Source of the DNA: Chitinophaga pinensis
GTDB lineage: Bacteria; Bacteroidota; Bacteroidia; Chitinophagales; Chitinophagaceae
NCBI GenBank assembly: GCA_945874755.1
Contig: CAMCHR010000019.1
Span: 1-32,275 of the forward strand
DNA: 32,275 bases
Direction of reading: 5' to 3'
Below are positions 24,982 to 32,275 of this stretch, in pieces. The position numbers were made by a program, and so were the translations under genes. The notes under the pieces are model-generated. The model was given only the letters and a program-made list of their open reading frames with translations. It made no database searches and was not told the DNA's origin. How positions within the stretch are numbered: the first letter of the stretch is position 1; each line of letters starts with the position of its first letter.

Positions 24982-26403
24982 TTATGATGCGTTTTTTTGA
25001 TTACGCAATGCCAAATAATACAATGGTACACCTAATAAAGTAATGATTAAACCAGGCCACGTGAAATTTGGTTTATAAATAATTAACAAAACACAAAAGC
25101 AAGTACCCATTAAAATATAAATAGCAGGTAATACTGGATAACCAAATGCTTTATAGGGTCTTTCTAGTTCTGGTCTTTTTTTACGAAGGATAAAAATACC
25201 AATGATGGTAAGTATATAAAATATTACTACAATAAAGGACACCATATCCAATAAGTCTCCATACCTGCCACTTAAACAAAGTAAGCCCGCAACAACACAT
25301 TGTGCCCATAGTGCCCAAGCAGGAACTGCATGCTTATTTAAACTGCCTGCCTTTTTAAAGAACAACCCATCCTGTGCCATCGTATAATACACCCTTGCAC
25401 CTGCAAGAATTAACCCATTGTTACAACCAAATGTAGAAATCATAATCATAACTGCAATAACATAGGTACCAATATTGCCAAAAATAACATTGGATGCAGC
25501 TACCGCCACACGATCTGCCGGTGCATTGGCAATCTCATTTAAAGGAAGGACACTTAAGTACATTAGGTTTGCCAAAATATAAATGAGTGTTACAATGAGT
25601 GTGCCTAAAAAAAGACTCAACCCAATATTACGTTTTGGATTTTTAATTTCCCCTGCAATAAATGTGACATTGTTCCAAGCATCACTACTAAATATAGAAC
25701 CTACCATAGAAGCTGCTATGGCACCTAAGATGGCCACGCCAAAAATTGGTGTAGTACTATTATCTGAAGCAATTGTTTTCATCTCCCATGCATTGGCCCA
25801 ATTGGCATCCCAAATACTTGCTTTTGATGCTAATAAAAAACCAAATACAATCAAGCCAAATAAGGAAGCTAATTTAGTAATGGTAAAAGTAGATTGGATC
25901 ATCTTCCCACCTTGCACACCCTTGGTATTGATATAGGTCAGCAGGATAATCGTCGCAATAGATAAAATTTGTGCAGGATATATTTTTAAGAAGCCTATTT
26001 GCATTAAAATATTTGCATCTGTCATTTCTAATGAAGGAAAAAAGTAGCCTGCAAATTTACTAAATGCAACACCCACTGCAGCAATCGTTCCTGTTTGAAT
26101 CACAGAGAAGAAACTCCAGCCATATAGAAATCCAAGCAAAGGATTGTAAGATTCTTTTAAGTATACATACTGTCCACCCGCTTTTGGAAACATCGCACTC
26201 AATTCGCCATAACTTAATGCAGCTGTCAAAGTCATGAATCCTGTTAGCAACCATACCGCCACTAACCATCCAGCAGACCCTACGTTCCTGGTAATATCTG
26301 CACTCACAATAAATATTCCAGAACCAATCATGCTTCCAGCAACAATCATCGTGGCATCAAATGCGGATAAACTTGGTTTAAATTCGGTTTTTGTATCTGA
26401 CAT
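24982..26403 (-). CDS. APC-family amino acid permease
   Basis: This inner-membrane protein of 473 residues has about 12 hydrophobic segments. The first helix carries the APC substrate motif VAGSMIGSGIFIVSADI (22-38), and GELSAMFPKAGGQYVYLKES marks helix 3. It looks like the LAT-type (y+LAT/SteT-like) exchangers. The exact amino acid is unknown. Its ATG overlaps the OmpH-like gene's stop (TAATG), and the heptose kinase follows almost at once, so all are one operon although the roles seem unrelated. Confidence 0.88.
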   Translation of the reverse strand: MSDTKTEFKPSLSAFDATMIVAGSMIGSGIFIVSADITRNVGSAGWLVAVWLLTGFMTLTAALSYGELSAMFPKAGGQYVYLKESYNPLLGFLYGWSFFSVIQTGTIAAVGVAFSKFAGYFFPSLEMTDANILMQIGFLKIYPAQILSIATIILLTYINTKGVQGGKMIQSTFTITKLASLFGLIVFGFLLASKASIWDANWANAWEMKTIASDNSTTPIFGVAILGAIAASMVGSIFSSDAWNNVTFIAGEIKNPKRNIGLSLFLGTLIVTLIYILANLMYLSVLPLNEIANAPADRVAVAASNVIFGNIGTYVIAVMIMISTFGCNNGLILAGARVYYTMAQDGLFFKKAGSLNKHAVPAWALWAQCVVAGLLCLSGRYGDLLDMVSFIVVIFYILTIIGIFILRKKRPELERPYKAFGYPVLPAIYILMGTCFCVLLIIYKPNFTWPGLIITLLGVPLYYLALRNQKNAS

Positions 26404-26975
26404 TATTTTTTGTATTCCGCGTTAAGCCCTTTTACAATATCAGAAGTGATATCAAATGTGGTGTCTTTGTAATACATTAAGTCTGCATTGCTAGAAAACA
26501 CGTATGCAAATTGCTTATCCTTATTGTACTTTAAAATAAAAGCTTCAATTTTCTTTTTTACTTCCTGTAATTTTCTATAACTCTCCTCTTGTAATACTTG
26601 AGACAATTGTTGCTCTGTATTGGTATAATTTTTTTCTAATTGTTGTAACTCCTGCTGTCTTGCAACAACTTCTCCTTGAGATAAATACTGACCATTTTTT
26701 TGAAGATCTTGGTACTTAACCGAAAACGCATTTTTAAGCGCAGTCAATTGCTTTGCATTTTCCATATCTTTTAATTGCAAAGCATCTTTCACATCTTTAA
26801 AAAAGATATAGTTATTTTGAATAGAGTCTATTTCAAAATAAGCAACTTTGGTACCACCTGCTGCTTGCATAGAAGTTTGCTTGCTTGTAGCAGCATCACC
26901 ACTAAAATGCAATACATACAAAGTAATTATTGCCAAAGCTAATACACCATTCACCACCCAATTAATCGACTTCAT
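26403..26975 (-). CDS. OmpH/Skp-family periplasmic chaperone-like protein
   Basis: The 190-residue protein has an N-terminal hydrophobic segment (~6-25) that is an uncleaved anchor or signal, then KVAYFEIDSIQNNYIFFKD, the usual start of OmpH/Skp proteins. A long charged, Gln-rich coiled coil spans ~60-150 (LQLKDMENAKQLTALKNAF and QQELQQLEKNYTNTEQQLSQ). The C-terminal FAYVFSSNADLMYYKDTTFDIT fits the family core. Skp holds unfolded outer-membrane proteins in the periplasm. It is first in the run with the permease, heptose kinase and IspD. Confidence 0.85.
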   Translation of the reverse strand: MKSINWVVNGVLALAIITLYVLHFSGDAATSKQTSMQAAGGTKVAYFEIDSIQNNYIFFKDVKDALQLKDMENAKQLTALKNAFSVKYQDLQKNGQYLSQGEVVARQQELQQLEKNYTNTEQQLSQVLQEESYRKLQEVKKKIEAFILKYNKDKQFAYVFSSNADLMYYKDTTFDITSDIVKGLNAEYKK

Positions 26976-27061
26976 TTTGAATTATAATTTATTTGAATGT
27001 AGGCAGGTCGCCCTACCCTATAAAAATAAGTAAAATATATAAAAACTTGTATTTAAAGCAT

Positions 27062-27097
27062 AAAAAAAGCAGGAAATAGAACTATTTCCTGCTTTTT
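27062..27097 (-). terminator. Terminator of rpoBC operon
   Basis: On the minus strand AAAAAGCAGGAAATAG pairs with CTATTTCCTGCTTTTT around a tiny loop and runs into T residues, about 20 bases after the rpoC stop. The stem is near perfect. Confidence 0.92.
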
Positions 27098-27117
27098 AAC
27101 AAAATCAATTAAAGTGC

Positions 27118-30100
27118 TTATTCTTCCTCATCAAAGCTCATCGCCTCACGAGTTGTAGCCAACACTTCATATTCTTCCTTGCTTCCTACGATCAATTTTT
27201 CGAACTCCTTTTGACCAGTACCTGCAGGAATTAAGTGACCTGTAATTACATTCTCCTTCAATCCAAGCATTAAGTCCACCTTGCCTTGAATAGCAGCCTG
27301 ACTTAACACTTTTGTAGTCTCTTGGAATGACGCAGCTGAGATCCAGCTTTGTACACCCAAAGATGCTTTAGTGATACCTAATAAGACTGGACGAGCTGTA
27401 GCAGGTTTCGCATCGCGCACTTCTACTACTTTCTTATCTGCACGCTTTAAGATAGAATTCTCTTCTCTTAATTCACGGACAGTTACAATTTGACCAGGCT
27501 TGAATTTAGCACTTTCGCCACCATCGGTAACTACTTTCTTATCATAAATACGATCATTCTCTTGGATAAAGTCAAAGCGGTCTTCTAAATCTTCTTCTAA
27601 GAATTTAGTGTCCCCTGCATCCACGATCTCTACTTTCTTCATCATTTGACGAACAATCACTTCGATGTGCTTATCATTGATCTTCACACCCTGTAAACGA
27701 TATACCTCTTGGATTTCATTTACAACGTATTCTTGAACAGCATAAGGACCTCTGATTGCTAAGATATCTGCTGGTGCAATTTGACCATCTGATAAAGGAG
27801 AACCTGCTTTAACAAAGTCACTATCTTGAACCAAGATCTGACGTGTTAATGGCACTAAATACTTCTTCACCATTCCATCTTTAGACTCCACAACAATCTC
27901 TCTATTACCACGCTTGATATTACCAAATGCAACGATACCATCAATCTCACAAACAATCGCAGGGTTACCCGGATTTCTTGCTTCAAATAATTCAGTTACA
28001 CGTGGAAGACCTCCAGTGATATCTCTTAACTTACCTAAGACTCTTGGAATTTTTACCAAGATATGTCCTGCTTTCACTTCCACACCTGCTTCGATAACAA
28101 TGTGTGAACCTACTGGCAAGTTGTACATCTTATTGTCTTTAGTACCTGCTAAGATGATCGTTGGAATCTTTGTTTTATCCTTAGATTCAATCACCACTTT
28201 TTCACGGTGACCAGTTTGCTCATCCGCTTCATCACGATACGTAAATCCTTCTAATATATTTTCAAATTCGATCTTACCATTTTGCTCAGCAACAATGACG
28301 TTGTTGAATGGATCCCATGTACAAATCACATCTCCCTTCTTCACTGTCGCACCATCTTTTACTGCAAGGATAGCACCGTAAGGAACGTTATTTGTAATCA
28401 TTAAACGATCATTCTTCACATCCATAATTCTTACTTCACCTGTACGTCCGATAACAACTTTTACTTTGTTGCCATCGTTGTTGATGGTATCCACAGTACG
28501 TAGACCGTCAAACTGAATCGTACCATCAAACTTAGCGTTCAAGCTAGATTCAACAGAAGAAGATCCAGCAACACCACCCACGTGGAAAGTACGTAATGTC
28601 AACTGCGTACCTGGCTCACCAATAGATTGTGCAGCGATAATACCTACTGCATCACCCATTTGAGTGATATATCCTGTAGCTAAGTTTCTTCCGTAACATT
28701 TCACACAAACACCACGCTTGCATTCACAAGTTAATACAGAGCGAATCTCCACTGTCTCAATACCTGCATCTTCGATTAAACGAGCTGCATCAATTGAAAT
28801 CTCTTCGCCAGCTGCAACGATTAATTCGTTGGTGATTGGATTGTACACATCTTGAGAAGAAGTACGTCCTTCAATTCTATCTGCTAATTGTTCAATTACA
28901 TCTTCGTTGTCCTTCAATGCACTTGTAGCAATACCTCTTAATGTGCCGCAATCTTCTTCAGAAATGACTACATCTTGAGATACATCCACTAAACGACGTG
29001 TTAAGTAACCTGCATCCGCTGTCTTTAAGGCAGTATCCGCAAGACCCTTACGCGCACCGTGCGTAGAAATAAAGTAATCTAGTACGTTCAATCCACCTTT
29101 AAAGTTAGATAAGATTGGATTTTCAATAACCTCAGATCCTGTGCTACCACTTTTACGAGGCTTCGCCATCAATCCACGAATACCTACCAACTGCTTCACC
29201 TGTGTTTTACTACCTCTTGCTCCAGAATCCAACATCATGTAAACAGAGTTGAAACCTTGCTTATCGGTAGCCATTTCACGGATTAAAGTATCAGTGATAC
29301 GTGTATCGACACGTCCCCAGATATCAATTACCTGGTTGTAACGCTCGTTGTTCGTAATAAGACCCATATTATAGTTTTCCCAAACTTCTTCTACTTCAAC
29401 TTTCGCAGCTTCAAGTAATGAATGTCTAGTTTCAGGAACAACTAAGTCGTTCACATTGAATGATAAACCTCCACGGAATGCCATTCTGAAACCTAATGTT
29501 TTAATATCATCCAAGAATTTTGCTGTGGTAGGAACGTCAGTGATTTTAATGATATCACCAATGATATCTCTTAAACTTTTCTTAGTCAATAATTGATTCA
29601 CGAATCCAACTGGCTTTGGCGTATGTTGGTTGAATAACACACGACCTACAGTAGTTTCAATCAATTTGTTTACTAAAACGCCACCTTCACGTACATTGGT
29701 TTTTACTCTAATGTTTGCGTGTAGGTCAATCACGTTTTCATTGTATGCAATGATCACCTCGTCTAAGCTGTAGAAAGCCTTGCCCTCACCTCTTACGACT
29801 AAGTCACCCATTGATTTTTTACCCTTAGTAATATAGTATAAACCTAAGACCATGTCCTGAGAAGGAAGGGTGATTGGCGTACCATTTTGAGGGTTCAAGA
29901 TATTGTGAGAAGACAACATCAACAACTGTGCTTCCAAAATCGCCGCATGGCTTAATGGAACGTGCACGGCCATTTGGTCACCATCAAAATCGGCATTGAA
30001 TGACGCGGTAACTAATGGGTGAAGTTGAATCGCTTTACCTTCCACCATTTTAGGTTGGAAAGCTTGTATAGATAAACGGTGCAATGTTGGGGCACGGTTT

Positions 30101-31404
30101 AACATCACTGGATGTCCTTTCAATATGTTTTCTAAGATATCCCAAATCACAGCCTCTTTTTTGTCTACTAATTTCTTAGCTGACTTCACTGTTTTAACGA
30201 TACCTCTTTCAATTAATTTACGAATAATAAATGGCTTAAATAATTCTGCAGCCATATCCTTTGGTAATCCGCACTCGTGCATTTTTAATTCAGGTCCTAC
30301 AACGATTACAGAACGTCCAGAATAATCCACACGCTTACCTAATAAGTTTTGACGGAAACGACCTTGCTTGCCTTTTAATACATCCGATAAAGATTTCAAA
30401 GCACGTCCACCTTCTGCTTTAACAGCGTTAGACTTACGAGAGTTATCGAATAAAGAATCGATTGCCTCTTGTAACATACGCTTTTCGTTACGCAAGATTA
30501 CTTCTGGTGCTTTAATCTCTAACAAACGCTTTAAACGGTTGTTGCGGATGATTACACGACGGTATAAATCATTCAAATCAGAAGACGCAAAACGACCACC
30601 ATCTAATGGCACCAATGGACGTAATTCTGGAGGAATAACTGGAATATATTTCATCACCATCCACTCTGGTTGGTTGGTAATATGCGTCTTCGCTTCACGG
30701 AAAGATTCTACAACACTCAAACGCTTTAAAGCATCTGCTTTTCTTTGTTGAGATGTTTCATTTGCAGCAGCATCACGTAATGTGAAACTTAATGTATCAA
30801 GATCTAATAATCCTAATAAATCGTGCACTGCATCCGCACCCATCTTAGCGATGAACTTTTGAGGATCATCATCAGGTAAGTACTGATTTTCTTTTGGTAA
30901 AGTATCTAATAAATCTAAATACTCTTCCTCAGTTAATAAATCAGCTACTTTCAAATTGTCTTTGATACCTGGCTGTATTACAACATAACGCTCGTAGTAA
31001 ATGATGGTTTCTAATTTCTTAGAACTCATTCCTAACAAGTAACCGATTTTGTTTGGTAAAGATTTAAAGTACCAGATATGCACTACAGGCACCACCAATT
31101 TGATGTGGCCCATACGCTCACGACGTACTTTCTTTTCTGTTACTTCAACGCCACAACGATCACAAACGATGCCTTTGTAACGAATTCTCTTATACTTTCC
31201 ACAAGCACATTCGTAATCCTTTACTGGACCAAAAATACGCTCACAGAAAAGTCCATCACGCTCCGGCTTATAAGTACGGTAGTTGATTGTTTCTGGTTTC
31301 AACACTTCTCCAAAACTTCTCTCTAAGATATTGTCTGGGGATGCCAAACTAATCGTGATTTGCGAAAATGCTGGACGTTGTCTATTCTCTTTTTTGAATG
31401 CCAT
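27118..31404 (-). CDS. rpoC: DNA-directed RNA polymerase subunit beta'
   Basis: The full-length beta' subunit has 1428 residues. The N-terminal zinc site is Cys66, Cys68, Cys81 and Cys84 (ECACGKYK...CDRCGVE). The catalytic magnesium motif NADFDGDQ is at 470-477. The second zinc site lies in [21 protein letters not shown], and the bridge/trigger region contains [16 protein letters not shown]. It ends in an acidic tail (FDEEE) typical of Bacteroidota. It follows rpoB with a 70-bp gap and is ended by the hairpin at 27062-27097. No unusual insertion stands out by eye. Confidence 0.99.
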   Translation of the reverse strand: MAFKKENRQRPAFSQITISLASPDNILERSFGEVLKPETINYRTYKPERDGLFCERIFGPVKDYECACGKYKRIRYKGIVCDRCGVEVTEKKVRRERMGHIKLVVPVVHIWYFKSLPNKIGYLLGMSSKKLETIIYYERYVVIQPGIKDNLKVADLLTEEEYLDLLDTLPKENQYLPDDDPQKFIAKMGADAVHDLLGLLDLDTLSFTLRDAAANETSQQRKADALKRLSVVESFREAKTHITNQPEWMVMKYIPVIPPELRPLVPLDGGRFASSDLNDLYRRVIIRNNRLKRLLEIKAPEVILRNEKRMLQEAIDSLFDNSRKSNAVKAEGGRALKSLSDVLKGKQGRFRQNLLGKRVDYSGRSVIVVGPELKMHECGLPKDMAAELFKPFIIRKLIERGIVKTVKSAKKLVDKKEAVIWDILENILKGHPVMLNRAPTLHRLSIQAFQPKMVEGKAIQLHPLVTASFNADFDGDQMAVHVPLSHAAILEAQLLMLSSHNILNPQNGTPITLPSQDMVLGLYYITKGKKSMGDLVVRGEGKAFYSLDEVIIAYNENVIDLHANIRVKTNVREGGVLVNKLIETTVGRVLFNQHTPKPVGFVNQLLTKKSLRDIIGDIIKITDVPTTAKFLDDIKTLGFRMAFRGGLSFNVNDLVVPETRHSLLEAAKVEVEEVWENYNMGLITNNERYNQVIDIWGRVDTRITDTLIREMATDKQGFNSVYMMLDSGARGSKTQVKQLVGIRGLMAKPRKSGSTGSEVIENPILSNFKGGLNVLDYFISTHGARKGLADTALKTADAGYLTRRLVDVSQDVVISEEDCGTLRGIATSALKDNEDVIEQLADRIEGRTSSQDVYNPITNELIVAAGEEISIDAARLIEDAGIETVEIRSVLTCECKRGVCVKCYGRNLATGYITQMGDAVGIIAAQSIGEPGTQLTLRTFHVGGVAGSSSVESSLNAKFDGTIQFDGLRTVDTINNDGNKVKVVIGRTGEVRIMDVKNDRLMITNNVPYGAILAVKDGATVKKGDVICTWDPFNNVIVAEQNGKIEFENILEGFTYRDEADEQTGHREKVVIESKDKTKIPTIILAGTKDNKMYNLPVGSHIVIEAGVEVKAGHILVKIPRVLGKLRDITGGLPRVTELFEARNPGNPAIVCEIDGIVAFGNIKRGNREIVVESKDGMVKKYLVPLTRQILVQDSDFVKAGSPLSDGQIAPADILAIRGPYAVQEYVVNEIQEVYRLQGVKINDKHIEVIVRQMMKKVEIVDAGDTKFLEEDLEDRFDFIQENDRIYDKKVVTDGGESAKFKPGQIVTVRELREENSILKRADKKVVEVRDAKPATARPVLLGITKASLGVQSWISAASFQETTKVLSQAAIQGKVDLMLGLKENVITGHLIPAGTGQKEFEKLIVGSKEEYEVLATTREAMSFDEEE

Positions 31405-31474
31405 ATTATTTATTCATTTTAGTTCCTGCTTTTACACCGGAACCTATTTAAGAATTTGGTGTGTTATTCGATGA

Positions 31475-32275
<801 letters not shown>

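Overview
The window looks like a chromosomal segment of a low-GC Bacteroidota bacterium, probably of the Chitinophagaceae/Sphingobacteriia type. The grounds are a SusC/SusD pair, lipoproteins with the SC-K-K-D/E signal typical of the phylum, few Shine-Dalgarno sequences, and promoters of the TTTG-N(19-21)-TAnnTTTG kind. The genus is not determined here.

Left part (1-6965): a tRNA-Asp gene with its own promoter and terminator is followed by what looks like a small tRNA-anchored genomic island. The 3' end of the tRNA gene is repeated three times (133-149, 1459-1475 and, within an 80-bp repeat, 5866-5945). These copies separate an orphan DUF1566-like lipoprotein from a tandem pair of large FG-GAP lipoproteins. 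The pair share near-identical N-terminal halves and have divergent C-terminal halves. A further, decayed repeat (5799-5842 versus 6906-6949) brackets a secreted beta-propeller gene. No integrase is present in the window.

Middle part (6998-13290, all minus strand): first comes a compact SDR / hexuronate-type MFS transporter / alginate-lyase-family operon, which may serve uronate use. Upstream of it lies an operon of a secreted M28 peptidase, a secreted protein with possible papain-like H...NC residues, and an AlkB-type dioxygenase.

Next part (13435-22066): a class V aminotransferase, a DeoR-family regulator, SusC, SusD and MurQ lie in a row on the plus strand. They converge on AnmK through a strong bidirectional terminator. 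Together these suggest a regulated outer-membrane uptake and salvage locus for (anhydro-)N-acetylmuramic acid sugars from peptidoglycan.

Right part (22201-32275): a Gfo/Idh/MocA dehydrogenase is followed by a minus-strand operon of an OmpH/Skp-like protein, an APC permease, a heptose-7-phosphate kinase-like PfkB protein and IspD. The window ends in the highly conserved rpoB-rpoC transcription unit: rpoC complete with its terminator, rpoB represented only by its C-terminal part.
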